From assembly GCA_018398585.1 (NCBI GenBank), contig JAGTTD010000001.1, forward strand, positions 31,943,438 through 32,007,437: a stretch of DNA of 64,000 nucleotides, read 5' to 3'. A program made the position numbers and the translations under genes. The notes under the pieces were generated by a model, which saw nothing but the letters and a program-made list of their open reading frames with translations, had not been told where the DNA came from and did no database searches. The DNA is from Simmondsia chinensis (taxonomy: Eukaryota > Streptophyta > Magnoliopsida > Caryophyllales > Simmondsiaceae). Shown piece by piece: positions 53,059 through 63,535 of this stretch. Position 1 is the first letter of the stretch; the number at the start of each line of letters is the position of its first letter.

Positions 53059-53519
53059 TCTACCCAACAACAAGACATGATAGCTGTCCTTGGCTGCCTA
53101 ACGACTGAAATTAAGGTTGGTCAAGCGGGCCTCGAGTCTGAAGACTCGGACTTCTAGGGATGCATGAGAGCCATTCTCAACGAAGGAGACTTCCAAGGCA
53201 CTCCAGAACCTCGATGCAGAGGCACTAATACCTCCTAGTAATGGCCTAGGAGGCCATTTCCTTAGCATTAACAAGGTTCGTGGCTTAGCACGCTAAGGAT
53301 CAGCTTTGGACTGAGCAACAATTCAATGGTTTTCAAGTCTATACAACCCAAGAAAAAGAGCTGGAGCTCTCCAACAAAAGAGCAGCACCAACTAAAATGG
53401 AGGATCTAAAGGTTGAAGTCCAGGACACCCTCTTGGAGGTTAATTTGGGTTCAACAGATGACCCAAGACCTACTTATTTGAGCACTCTGCTTTTTGAGGA
53501 GCAGAGAGTGCAGTACCAA
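53059..53519 (+). pseudogene. Protease-RT linker of Tat copy B
   Basis: In broken frames it ends with LLEVNLGSTDDPRPTYLS and HEFKDCFA, a stop where the family has Trp, then DYHEMPGLDR. This is the standard lead-in to Tat RT. Nothing else is in this stretch. Confidence 0.65.
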
Positions 53520-54525
53520 TCTTTGCTTCACGAATTCAAGGATTGCTTTGCTTAGGATTATCATGAGATGCCCGGCCTTGATAGGAAAGTGGTTGAGCAT
53601 AGGCTCCTTATCATGCCAGGCTCAAGGCCCCTCATTCAGGCCCAAAGAAGGATGACCCAAGAAGTCATTGATTTGGTCAAGGAAGAGACTAAAAGACTCT
53701 TGAAGGCCAAATTCATCAGAACTTTCAGGTATGCTGAGAGGCTGGCAAACATTATTGCTTTCATTAAAAAGAATGGCAAAATCTGGGTTTATATTGATTT
53801 CAGAGATCTGAATGCAGGCACCCCGAAAGAGAGTATCCAATACCTATCGCTAATCTGCTTATTGAATTAGCCTCGAGGCATGAGGTTTTTTCTTTTATGG
53901 ATGGCTATTGTGAGTATTACCAAGTCATGATCGCGTAGGCAGATACTCACAAAATAGCGTTCAAGTTTCCTTAGCGAATAGGGACATTTGAATGGGTGGC
54001 TACGTCCTTTGGTTTGAAGAACGCTGGAACCACCTACTAGAGAGCCATGAGCATGGTCTTTCATAACCTCATTGGAAAGACCATGGAAGTCTACATAGAT
54101 GACATCATGGTCAAATCAAAGTCCCAAGTCAAATACTTTGAGGACTTGAGGGGTGCGTTCATTAGGATGAAGGCCCATAACCTCAAGATGAACCCATTAA
54201 AATGTGCTTTTGGCATATGAGCTAGAAGCTTTCTTGGGTTTTTGGTGCACCAAAGGGGCATTGAGGCAGACATTAATAAGACTTGGCCATCCAACAGGAA
54301 AAATCACCCTCAAATAAAAAAGGAGATTCAAATGGGCAAGTTAACTTCCCAAGAAATTTTATCTCGAATGTTGCAGGGAAAACAAAAGTCTTCTCAACAC
54401 TGCTGAGATGCAAGTCTAAAAAAGAGTTTAGGTGGGAGGAGCCACATCAAGTAGCATTCCAGGCCATTATGGAGTACTTTATAAGGCCTCCAGTACTTAT
54501 TTCGCCAAAGCAGGCAAGTCTTTGA
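53520..54525 (+). pseudogene. Tat-type reverse transcriptase, copy B
   Basis: MPGLDRKVVEHRLLIMPGSR, IQAQRRMTQEVIDLVKEETK, ANIIAFIKKNGKIWVYIDFR and DLNAGTPKES are RT blocks 1-3 (53568-53870). After a shift come FMDGYCEYYQVMIA and FGLKNAGTTY, the catalytic VYIDDIMVKS (about 54090-54120), and a FLGFLVHQRGIEAD block. The YIDD catalytic box is intact although frameshifts and stops surround it. Minus-strand frames here are shadows. Confidence 0.86.
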
Positions 54526-55213
54526 AGATCTATGTCACTGCCTCTAAGGAATCTATTGGTTATTTGCTTGTGTAAGACAATTGGCAAGATTTTGAACAAG
54601 CTATGTTCTACCTTCGTTGTTGCCTGAATGAATGTGAATTAAAGTATTCCCCAATTGAAAAATTGTGTCTGTCATTGTTTTATGCATCAAAAAAATTGAG
54701 ACATTATTTCTTGGCATTTACTATATATGTGGTTGCCCAAAAAAATGTCCTTAAGTACATGCAGGATAGACCATTTCTAAGAGGGAGACTAAATAAGTGG
54801 AGCTTAGCTGTACCGCAGTTTGAGTTGGCATGTCTCACAAAGGCCGGTAAAGGGACAAGCTTTAGGAGACTTCTTAGCCAACCAACAAAACATGCATGAT
54901 GGCTTAAACAATGAGCTGGAACAACTTCTAGTGGTAGAAATGGTTCCTTGGAGACTATTTTATTAAGGTTCAAGGACCAATTCAAGTACTGGGGTTAGAA
55001 TTGTGATAGAATCCTCTGATGGGATCACCACTAAGTGAGCTATCACCTTGGTGGGTAAATATTCCAACTACATGGTAGAGTACGAGGCGTAGAAAATTGG
55101 CCTTCAAACTCTCCCGGAAATGCAAATCCTCAATGTTGTCATGAAAGGGGATTCGCGGTTGGTAATTCGCCAGGAAAAAGGGGAATTTAAATGTTTGAGC
55201 GATACCTTGAATC
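54526..55213 (+). pseudogene. Tat-type RNase H domains, first part
   Basis: The first RNase H gives IYVTASKESIGYLLV, ELKYSPIEKLCLSLFYASKK, LRHYFLAFTIYV and RGRLNKWSLAVPQFEL. A second, plant-type (archaeal-like) RNase H, a Tat-lineage hallmark, starts near 54990 with VRIVIESSDG, then VEYEA, GLQTL, VMKGDSRLVIRQEKGEFKC and SDTLN. It is cut at 55213 by the Reina-like element and continues at 60651. Stops and shifts are present. Confidence 0.82.
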
Positions 55214-55639
55214 TGTCATGAACATTATCATGGCCCTTGTCACTGCCCAAGTCATTGCCGACCCAATTCCCTTGTCTTGGCCCAAGTCTCATGAAGATTC
55301 TAGAATATTACTTAGAAAATATCTAGGGTCATTGAAGGGTTTTCCCGCCTAATCCTTGGGCTTTCCCACACATGAGCTTTGTTACTTGTGTAAGCAATGA
55401 TATTAGTTCAATGTATTAGGCCTAAGCATTAAATGTAAGTAGTTGGTGCCTTAGCACTATAAGTAAGTGATCTTCCAATGTAATTGCCATCCAATTTCCA
55501 AATCAATAAAATATTCTATCTTCTCTCCTTAACTATTCTTCTCTTTCTCATCTAAAACTTTCACTTTCTTTCTCATCCCTTCATCTAAGTCACGGTCCTT
55601 TTCCTTAAGGACATTGTCGCATGCCTTAGGATCATGACA
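55214..55639 (+). repeat. 5' LTR of the chromovirus
   Basis: TGTCATGAACATTATCATGG to GGATCATGACA. It aligns with 60221-60645 with few differences, including one at the GCATGCC/ACTTATC site near the end. Confidence 0.95.
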
Positions 55640-55642
55640 AAG

Positions 55643-55656
55643 TGGTATCAGAGCCA
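55643..55656 (+). promoter_or_regulatory. Primer binding site, initiator tRNA-Met
   Basis: TGGTATCAGAGCCA three bases after the LTR end, the usual primer site of plant chromoviruses. Confidence 0.92.
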
Positions 55657-55708
55657 TCTTACAGTCAACTAAGCTGGTCATTACAAGGAGTTCCCGTTGT
55701 GCTACAAG

Positions 55709-57022
55709 CATGCCTTCATCAGGTGATAACACGGAGTCTAATGAGTGGGTTGTTTCCGTTGAGAAAAGGCTGGATCGGTTGGAGGCCTTAGTTGAACCAC
55801 AAAACCGGACTAGCACTGATTGAAGACAACTGTTGAAAGGATAGGGACAAACGTTGAGGCACTGACCGATGCTGTCAATCAATTGGTTAAAAGCCAAGAA
55901 AAGAGGTCTAAGGTTGAACCGGAGGCCCTACCCAAGGATGTCCCAAAATTCACCACACACGCAGAGGTTGGTGGGTCTGGAAACTATGCCTGATTAGGAG
56001 GAAGTGGGATCTTACAACCACTAGCGCGTCCCTTAGAGCACAGGACCAACCAAGGCCCAAGCTGGGTCATGGAAGAAGGAGATAAGAGCCGAAGCAATGG
56101 GAGCAACTGACCGTGGTCCCATCACACTCCGAAGCTGGAATTACCGAAGTTCGATGGTTCCAATCCAAGATCCTGGATCCAAAAATGTCTCAAGTACTTT
56201 CGTTGGTACCAAGTTCCAGTAGAAGAAAGGGTGGAGTGCGTATCTAGCCATCTCCACGACTATGGAGATATTTGGTATCACACCCTCTAGATGAGACATC
56301 CTCACATGACTTGGGAGTTCCTCATTAATGAATTTTGCGAGCTCTTCAGAGAGCACTCCTTACAAGATGTTGTAGAGGAATTCAGCAAGATGACCCAAAA
56401 TGGAGCGGTTGAAGAGTATGTTATGAAGTTTGAAGAGTTAAAGAGCTGGATGCTGATTTATCATCCAATCTTAAGCAAAGCAAATTTCGTCTCGAGCTTT
56501 ATTAGCGGTCTCAAACCCGCTATAAAGGCCTCCGTCAAGGCCAACCATCCCGCAGACCTCAGCTTGGCTTTTGAGCAAGCCAAACTTCAAGAAATGGCCA
56601 CCGCGGAGATCAAGTTCACTACAGGGAGCAAGCCAACCGTGAGCAGGCCCAGTTTCAGTATCAAGCCTGCTTTGAGTGCTACGATAGGTCCTTCAGTCTC
56701 ATTCCAAGGCTCCACGCAGTCCCAAGGTTCGGTCTCTAAGCCCAGGGGAGCTAGGTCCGGTGCCAGTGCCTATACCGGGTCCTACGCTCCAAAACACGAA
56801 CCTAGGCAGTGCTGCAAGTGCCATGAATGGTACTTTCTAGGGCACGTTTGCAAGGTCAAGCAGTTACAAAGCATGGAAGGTGAGGAGGTTGAGGATGAAG
56901 AACCGGAGGAAGAGAACATGGGGGAGGAGGAAGCTCTTGAGGAAGTAAACAAGGTCATGGAAATCTCCCTCAATGCACTCTCTAGACGAATCACTCATAA
57001 CACTCTGAGATTGAAGGGGTAA
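55709..57022 (+). pseudogene. Chromovirus gag, broken
   Basis: ATG at 55709 starts MPSSGDNTESNEWVVSVEKR, a typical opening. Stops and shifts follow to 56290. The frame 56291-57022 has WEFLINEFCELFREHSLQDV, VEEFSKMTQNGAVEEYVMKF, ISGLKPAIKASVK and the zinc-binding CCKCHEWYFLGHVC (C-x2-C-x-GH-x-C), then an acidic tail, all standard for chromovirus gag. Gag forms the particle and binds RNA. The protein would be about 430 residues if continuous. Confidence 0.88.
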
Positions 57023-57480
57023 ATCAAGAAGCGGGAGGTGAACATTTTTGTTGACAGCGGAAGCACAAACAGCTTCCTCAATGCTAGCATAGTCCAAGAG
57101 CTCCAAGACCGTGCCCACAATGGTTATGACTGTCACGGTTGCAAATAGGGAAAGTCTCGTTAGCTATCAAAAGTGCTCCAAGGTCAAATGGAAGGTTCAG
57201 GGCATAACATTCATGGCTTACTTGAGGGTAATTGAACTATGAGGCAGTGACATGATTCTTGGGTTGATTGGCTTCAACGCTATGGTCTTGTGACCATAGA
57301 CTTCACAAATCTCAAGTTCTCGTGCTACAAGGATGGGAAGGCCGTGCATTTGCAAGAGACAGCTGAACGAGCCTCCTTAAAATCCATGTCCGGAAAAGGA
57401 GTATCCATGTTTTTCAAGAAAGCAGGTTACATAATGAGCCATCTCTTTATGGCCACGGCTGAGGAGGTTCCAAGTGCGCA
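57023..57480 (+). pseudogene. Chromovirus aspartic protease
   Basis: KREVNIFVDSGSTNSFLNAS contains the catalytic D-S-G at 57053-57061. Later fragments include a DMILG-like block (about 57249) and VTIDFTNLKFSCYKDGKAVH (57290 frame), where the family has ID--N-TM-F. Frameshifts and several stops interrupt it. It would cut the Gag-Pol polyprotein. Confidence 0.85.
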
Positions 57481-58400
57481 CATCCATCCAGAGATTGAGC
57501 GCATCCTGCGCCAATACCATGACATCTTTGACATACCAAGGTCCCTTCCACCACCGCATCCCAGCACTACTTGATGCCAATCTCGTGAATATAAGGCCCT
57601 ACCATTACCCACACGGGCAAAAGAACGAGATTGAGCAACAAGTAAAAGAAATGCTAGCAGCGTCCATAATCCAGCCAAGCCGTAGGCCGTTTGCTTCTCC
57701 AATGCTTTTAGTTTGGAAGAAGGAGGGGTCTTACCGATTTGGTGTGGACTAACGTTAACTCAGCAATATCACGGTCAAAGACAAGTTCCCAATACCAGTA
57801 ATTGATGACTTGCTTGATGAGCTCAAAGGGGCCGCAATCTTATCCAAGATAGATCTTCGGGCTGGGTATCATCAGATTCGGGTGTGTGAGGAAGACCAGC
57901 ACAGGACATCTTTCAAGACCTACCAGGGTCACTATGAGTTTCACGTGATGCCCTTTGGGCTCACCAACACCCCCGCTTCATTCCAAGCCTTGATGAACGA
58001 AGACTTTGGACCATAAATGGGAAAATTTGTACTCGTGTTCTTTGATGACATCTTGATATACAGCTAGGACCTCCACACACACCTTGTGCACTTGTGCATG
58101 GAGTTACAGACCCTATGTATGCACCAACTCTTAGCCAAATGAAGCAAGTGCACATTCGGGCAAGACCGGGTTCAATATTTGGGACACATGATATCGAAAG
58201 AAGGAGTGCCCACTAACCAAGGCAAGATTGAGGCCATGAAAAATTGGCCAAGGCCAACAAGTGTCAAAGGGCTCTGTGGGTTCTTGGGGCTCTCCAGGTA
58301 CCATAGGAAGTTCGTGCATAGGTATGGGACAGTGAGCAAGCCGCTGACTAACCTCCTCAAGAGGGGGGAATTCCACTGGAATGAAGAAGCTTAGCATGCA
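57481..58400 (+). pseudogene. Chromovirus reverse transcriptase
   Basis: It opens HPEIERILRQYHDIFDIPRS, has a pair of shifts, then [20 protein letters not shown] and [21 protein letters not shown] stop is followed by VLVFFDDILIYS, with the catalytic Asp pair as F-D-D, and further on HMISKEGVPTNQGKIEAMKN and GFLGLSRYHRKFVHRY. Motif order and spacing are normal. Stops occur at 58014-58016 and around 58064 and 58140. Confidence 0.9.
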
Positions 58401-58860
58401 TTCAAGGCCTTGAAAAAGGCTATGATGATAACCCCAGTCCTTGCATTACCAGACTTCATGAAGATCTTCGTTCTTGAAACTGATGCTTGTGGAGTTGGGA
58501 TTAAGGTAGGCCCCTTGCCAACCTTAGCCGGGCCCTTAGCTTGTGCCACCTCAGACTTTCGATCTATGAGAAGGAGCTTCTAGCAGTGCTCATGGCCATT
58601 GAAAAGTGGAGACACTACTTAATGGACCACCACTTCATAATCAAGGCCGATCACGCCAACCTTTGCCACTTACTTGAGCAAAGAGTCACCACGCAGCTAC
58701 AACTGAAAGGTATGACCAAATTAATGGGCCTACATTACAGTATCCAGTACTGGAAGGGGGCTGAGAACAAAGCGGCTGACGCACTCTTGAGGTGTGACGA
58801 AGAAAGGCTTAGCGTAACCTATGCGCTGATGACCATGGTAGTTCGTCTATAGGTGCGCGA
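58401..58860 (+). pseudogene. Chromovirus RNase H
   Basis: [16 protein letters not shown] (first Asp), then a short deletion or shift, [20 protein letters not shown] (catalytic Glu), FIIKADHANLCHLLEQRV (third acidic residue) and YWKGAENKAADALLR (last Asp) are in family order. The stretch after GVGI is shortened by loss of part of the SQ--HP-AF block. Confidence 0.86.
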
Positions 58861-60050
58861 GATAACGCAAAGCTATGAGCATGAAGCACACACCTCGGAG
58901 GTGATTGCGCAACTCATTTTGGACCCGGTAAGCATCAAGCCTTACTATTATGAAGGGCCCCCCTACAATACAAAGGAAGGCTCTATGTGGGTAAAGATGG
59001 AGAACTGAGAAGCATGATTGATGCGATTCAGACGTCTCTTCTATTGGCCGCAACTCAAGAACAATGTTCATAAATGGGTGGAGAAGTGTGATACTTGTCA
59101 ACGCACAAAACATGAGAACGCGGCCTACCGGGGACTCATACAACCTCTACCAGTGCCAAACCAAGCATGGGAAAGCATAAGTTTAGAATTCATCGAAGGG
59201 CTACCAAAGTCAGGGGCCAAAGGACGTCATCTTGGTGGTTGTTGACAAGCTCACCAAATATGCACACTTCATGGCCTTGACTCACCCATACAGCGCAATA
59301 AAAGTGCCACAACTGTTCTTAGACAATGTTTACTGTCTCCATGGACTGCCCAAAGACATCATTTTAGACAGGGATGGATCCTTTTAGAGCCTCTTTTGGA
59401 AGGAACTCATGCACTTAGCAGGAGTTGAACTGAAGATGAGCAGTGCCTACCACCCTCAATCAGATGGCCAAACCGAGTAGGTAAACCAATGCCTGGAAAA
59501 CTATCTCCGGGCCATGGTTCTTCAAAAACCAAAGCAATGGTCTCAATGGCTACCCTTAGCGGAATTTTGGTACAACACGAATTAACACTCCTCCTTGAAG
59601 GCCACTCCTTTCCTTGCTCTCTATAGGTACAAGCCAAGGGTGCTTGCTCTTGATATTCCTTGCATCTCCACTTCTGCGGACGTTAAGGACTTCACCAACG
59701 AACGTCAGAACATAATCAATTTACTCAAGGAAAATTTGAAAGAAGCACAACAACGCTACAAACAACAAGCAGACCAACGAAGAACTGAAAGGACCTTTGA
59801 GATCGGGGCCTGGGTCTACCTCAATTGCAACCCTATAGGCAAACCTCCGTTGCCCTTCAAAGGAACTTGAAGCTAGCTGCTCGCTACTATGGACCATACT
59901 GAATCCAGCCCGAATTGGGGAAGTTGCATACCGGCTCGAGTTACTAGTAGGCTCTAAGATCCACCCGGTGTTCCACGTTTCCAGGTTGAAGAAGAAGATA
60001 GGGGAAAAGGTGCGCAGCAACCCAAACCTCCCACAATATGACATCAAGCC
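58861..60050 (+). pseudogene. Chromovirus integrase with GPY motif
   Basis: The zinc domain includes FYWPQLKNNVHKWVEKCDTC. The core has VVVDKLTKYAHFM (first Asp), ILDRDGSF, a stop, then LFWKEL (second Asp) and [12 protein letters not shown] (Glu), followed by a stop where the family reads R or V. The C-terminal frame 59595-59870 has LALYRYKPRVL and FEIGAWVYL, then ARYYGPY (GPY/F motif, about 59878-59900) and HPVFHVSRLKK. These are the chromovirus hallmarks. At least three stops and two shifts are present. Confidence 0.9.
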
Positions 60051-60191
60051 ATCCTCAGCCAATGCATCGTGACACTCAACAAGAGAAGGATCAAACAAGT
60101 CCAAGTCCAGTGGAAGAACATGACCGAAGATTCAGCCACATGGGAAGATTGGTCCTTCATCCACAAGCAATTTTGGAGCTTCAATCCTTGA
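60051..60191 (+). CDS. Chromodomain at integrase C-terminus (partial, uninterrupted frame)
   Basis: An uninterrupted 46-codon stretch reads ILSQCIVTLNKRRIKQVQVQ, then W-K and EDSATWEDWSFIHKQF, ending NP before TGA at 60189-60191. It is the C-terminal chromodomain of the polyprotein, which in chromoviruses guides integration to particular chromatin. Two of the three aromatic cage positions are W (WKN, TWEDW) but the N-terminal aromatic cannot be confirmed. It belongs to the same gene as the broken integrase upstream, so it is not expressed as such. It ends about 30 bp before the 3' LTR. Confidence 0.85.
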   Translation: MLSQCIVTLNKRRIKQVQVQWKNMTEDSATWEDWSFIHKQFWSFNP

Positions 60192-60204
60192 GGACAAGGA
60201 TTGT

Positions 60205-60220
60205 TTGGAGAGGAGGGCAT
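60205..60220 (+). promoter_or_regulatory. Polypurine tract of the chromovirus
   Basis: TTGGAGAGGAGGGCAT directly precedes the 3' LTR start TGTCACGGACC. Confidence 0.85.
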
Positions 60221-60645
60221 TGTCACGGACCTTGTCATGGCCCCTATCATGGCCCAAGTCATTGCCGGCCCAATTCCCTTGTCTTGGCCCAAGTCTCATG
60301 AAGATTCTAGAATATTACTTAGAAAATATCTAGGGTAGTTGAAGGGTTTTCCCGCCTAATCCTTGGGCTTTCCCACACGTGACCTTGTTACTTGTGTAAG
60401 TAATGATATTAGTTCAATGTATTAGCCCTAAGCATTAAATGTAAGTAGTTGGTGCCTTAGCACTATAAGTAAGTGATTTTCCAATGTAATTGTCATCCAA
60501 TTTCCAAATCTATGAAATATTATGTCTTCTCTTCTTAACTATTCTTCTCTTTGTCATCTAAAACTTTCACTTTCTTTCTCATCCCTTCATCTAAGTCACG
60601 GTCCTTTTCCTTAAGGACATTGTCACTTATCTTAGGATCGTGACA
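60221..60645 (+). repeat. 3' LTR of the chromovirus
   Basis: TGTCACGGACCTTGTCATGG to GGATCGTGACA, paired with 55214-55639. The small minus-strand frame at 60535-60738, and its twin at 55529-55897, are LTR artefacts. Confidence 0.95.
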
Positions 60646-60650
60646 GAATC

Positions 60651-60841
60651 GGTACCTATCAGCAGTACAGAAGCTATTGAGTAAATTTGATGGAGTGAAA
60701 TTTGAAGATATTCCAAGGGAACAAAATAAGGTAGCCAACGACTTGGCTCAGTTAGCATTTGGATACAAATTGCCTGAAACTTGGTGTGAAGAAACCATGG
60801 CCATCAAAGACTAAGGCTCTGGATTATGAAATCGAGTTCAC
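60651..60841 (+). pseudogene. Tat-type second RNase H, resumed
   Basis: Directly after the chromovirus target duplication the frame reads YLSAVQKLLSKFDGVKFEDI and NKVANDLAQLAFGYKLP. This is the end of the plant-type RNase H of Tat elements (A-x-ELAQLASGY-type). Joined to 55213 it continues DTLN-RYLSAV without loss. It stops at 60841 where a copia LTR begins; integrase is missing. Confidence 0.85.
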
Positions 60842-62756
60842 TGATAGGAATGGTGTCCTGAAAATTCAAATGTTGCCCTCAAAATAGTACTATATTAATA
60901 ATTAAAATTGAAGTTACAGTCATTACCTTGTTAAAATTTTTGCATTTGAGCATATATGGTGCATGTGATTTTCTTTTAGTAACATCCATGAGAGGGGTGT
61001 AGTCCCAGACTATAATTTACATGTTTGCTCTAAATGGTTTATGACATTAAGTCACAGATAGACTTGGAACAAATGGTATTGATTATTGTTTGAAAAACTC
61101 GTAGTCAAAGACAAGTTTGGACTAGCATGCTTAGACTATAACGTGACACTTTAGATGACTTGTCTTGGTCATATGGATGGTACTCCAAAAGTGTTGTTTT
61201 GGTGTCTTTAATAAGATTAATGCATTGAGTTGGACCATGTGAGTTACTTGTTTCTAGATCACTATTGGATATGAGTGATTTATGTTGCACTATCTGAACG
61301 ATGACTCTAAATCCTGTAAGTATTTTGGACTTGTGCATGGAATGTTGGTTACTTTGATGTACTATAAGTAAGGTCTTGATGAATGATTGATTTCCCACGT
61401 ACACTATATAGCTGCGAGAAGTGTGACAAAGATCAAATATTCAATAGGGAACCTATAGTCTCTTGCGGGATACAACTGTCCCCTTAGTTGATTCGCAAGC
61501 ACTTGAATTAATTCGGAATCTTTTGCCAAAGTGCTACAAATGTTTGACATTTGGAATTTATACTGTGAATATGTTAAAGTATAAATGAGTTATTCAGTAA
61601 AGACTGAGTTGGTAACTAATGAAGAAGCTGTGAGAAAAATAATGATAGTAGTTATAATTATTTTTCGTCATGGACATCTCATAGAGGGGTTGTTGTTGTA
61701 AGAATAGTCTATTTGGGAATTATCAAATAAATGATTTAAGTATTGAGTTCATTGAGATTTATTTAGTGGAATTAAGACTCATTAAATAGTAGTTAAATTT
61801 TATCATGAGATGGTAATTAATTTAACCCATTTGGAGCTAGATTTAAATTGTCCCGAAGGTCCCTATGCAAGCCTCTATTTTTTTTTCCATCAGAAAAGTA
61901 TTACATAATTCATGAGATGAGTAAATTTAAGTTTGCCAAACATTATTCATGAGATGAATAAAAGTTAAAATTATAAAATTCGTAAGATGATTTTTTACAC
62001 GTGCTTCTTGTTCTTCCAATATGAATCGCGGGGATTCCCACTGAATTTCGTGATTCTTTTTTTTTTTTTTACACGTGGAAAAAAAAGGAATCGCGAAATT
62101 CAGTGGGAATCCCTGTGATTCATATCGGATGAACAAGCATGTGACACGTGCATGTCCCCTATGGCCATCCGTAGAACACTGCCACGTGGCATGCGTTTTG
62201 AAAAAGGGATGTGGTTTGTTTGGTATTTAAACAACGTCTTTTTATGTTATATAAAATCGGTTCTCTTATATTGTTTTACTCTGGTATCCTACTTTAAATA
62301 GGGGTATTGATTTTAAGGTTTAGCATCTAATTTAAAAAAAAAAAGGTTTTTGGAAGTATAGACTTTCGGAGATCTAATTAGAGAGAAAATTTTCCTTCGA
62401 AATTTTTCTTTCTTTAGTTTAATATTTTTCAGAGCCCACACTCTGAGTATTTACGAGATCATTGCGTAGAAGGCTTCCCAGTCTCAATTATTTTTCTCGG
62501 CATTCTGGCATTCTTTATTTTGGAGCAATTTCAAGTATTCTTCTTTCCTTCTCTTTTAGTTTTTCACTTTTTAATTTATTTATTGTATTCTTATTATGCC
62601 AATTTTAATTCATGTTATTATTATGAATGTATTAGAGTAAAGGTTTGTAGATTTGAATTAAGAATTTAAATATGTAGATTTAAAATTAGGAATTTTAAAC
62701 TCTTCCACTGCAGTGGTTTTACAAACTTAGGAAAAATGTTTAAACTCGTCCCAATA
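60842..62756 (+). repeat. 5' LTR of the third copia copy
   Basis: It begins TGATAGGAATGGTGTCC and ends TCGTCCCAATA. It carries the 100-bp segment absent from 43893-46034. It ends at the first CCCAA(C/T)A, not the second, so it is about 220 bp shorter at the 3' side than the other two LTRs. The foldback at 61998-62150 is unique to it. Confidence 0.85.
61998..62150. repeat. Foldback: inverted repeat with arms of about 67-72 bp
   Basis: The left arm (61998-62064) contains TATGAATCGCGGGGATTCCC and the right arm (62079-62150) contains GGGAATCCCTGTGATTCATA, its near-complement. A core of about 26 bp (GATTCCCACTGAATTTC and onward) pairs almost without mismatch. The 14-base loop contains TTTACACGTGG. 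It could fold into a long hairpin. The minus-strand frame at 61927-62136 is an artefact. Confidence 0.9.
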
Positions 62757-63535
62757 GTTTGTATCACAGCCTGTCTCTGATTACATTCATAATATATATG
62801 AATACCTCTAATAAGATTGAAATAAATAGACTTACAATTTATAAAATAGAGATTTTTTTTAAGAAGGAAATATCGTTTAATTTGGTTTTTATAATAATCA
62901 TCATGTTTAAATTGTTCAAACTGATAATGAATTACTAGTTAATTCAGATATATCAATGTAGATTCATTAAAATTACATTCATATTATTCGTATGATGAGA
63001 TTGTACGATTTTAATCAAGATTTACGAAATTGGATAAGCTAATATAATGAGATTAGATTCAATTACTTTTTAATAAAAAATTATTTGTTGACACTTACGT
63101 CAGGGCTGACGTAGCACTGATGTAAGCAATTTTAATTTAAAATTTTATTGGAACATGTAAGATTCGGTATTGGTTTATTAATAATTACAAATTTAATTTT
63201 TATGAATTAATTTATTTTAGAATGAGATTTTAATATTGATTATAAGATAACGTAAAATGTAAATTCAATTTAATTAAAACAACTATTTCATAAAAAGCAA
63301 GTGGAAGCGAGGTTCAATTGTTAAAACCCCAATGTCTCCATTATCAATCTATAGTAGATCAGCAGACCTCCACACAAAGGGTGTCAGTTTGCAGGTTATA
63401 GGATTAGACTTCTGTTAGGATAAACTAAAGTTTAAAGAAGCGATGCGACCACACTGATGTGGAGTATTACGTGTATTTGCATGAAGGTTTAGGTTATAAT
63501 TTACACTTGACTAGCGTGATACATTTGTTAAGAAA
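62757..63535 (+). other. Leader of the third copia copy
   Basis: TTTGTATCACAGCCTGTCTC just after the LTR is a decayed primer site plus leader start (compare TGGTATCAGAGCCAGACTC at 46037). The leader has one FTTAAATTG-type palindrome where the other copy has five, and keeps the distal block with TTACACTTGACTAGCGTGAT. There is no frame. Confidence 0.75.

Larger units (their letters stand above)
55214..60645 (+). mobile_element. Ty3/gypsy chromovirus, Reina-like, with perfect target duplication
   Basis: Short LTRs (55214-55639 and 60221-60645, about 425 bp) bracket a tRNA-Met primer site, then gag, protease, RT, RNase H, integrase with GPY motif and a chromodomain. Target duplication GAATC (55209-55213 and 60646-60650) is perfect. 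Total length 5.4 kb, short LTRs and the chromodomain fit the Reina clade of plant chromoviruses. Every gene has stops or shifts, but the LTRs are nearly identical, so insertion is recent relative to the Tat host element. Confidence 0.95.
41070..60841 (+). mobile_element. Ty3/gypsy retrotransposon, Tat-type copy B, doubly interrupted
   Basis: It comprises a partial LTR (41070-41636), gag (41637-43892), protease (52408-53058), RT (53520-54525) and RNase H (54526-55213, resuming 60651-60841). A copia element splits gag-protease and a Reina-like element splits the second RNase H. Removing each insert joins the flanks cleanly. Between LTR and gag there is a deletion of about 2.3 kb relative to copy A. 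Integrase and the 3' LTR are absent; the copy ends where the third copia LTR begins. Confidence 0.85.
60842..63535 (+). mobile_element. Third copia LTR and leader, related copy, truncated
   Basis: An LTR (60842-62756) and leader (62757-63535) are homologous to, but clearly diverged from, the nested copia element at 43893. Leader homology stops at 63535, where a different sequence starts, so gag and pol are not in the window. The left flank is Tat RNase H. The copy's own target duplication cannot be tested because its right end is not visible. Confidence 0.85.
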
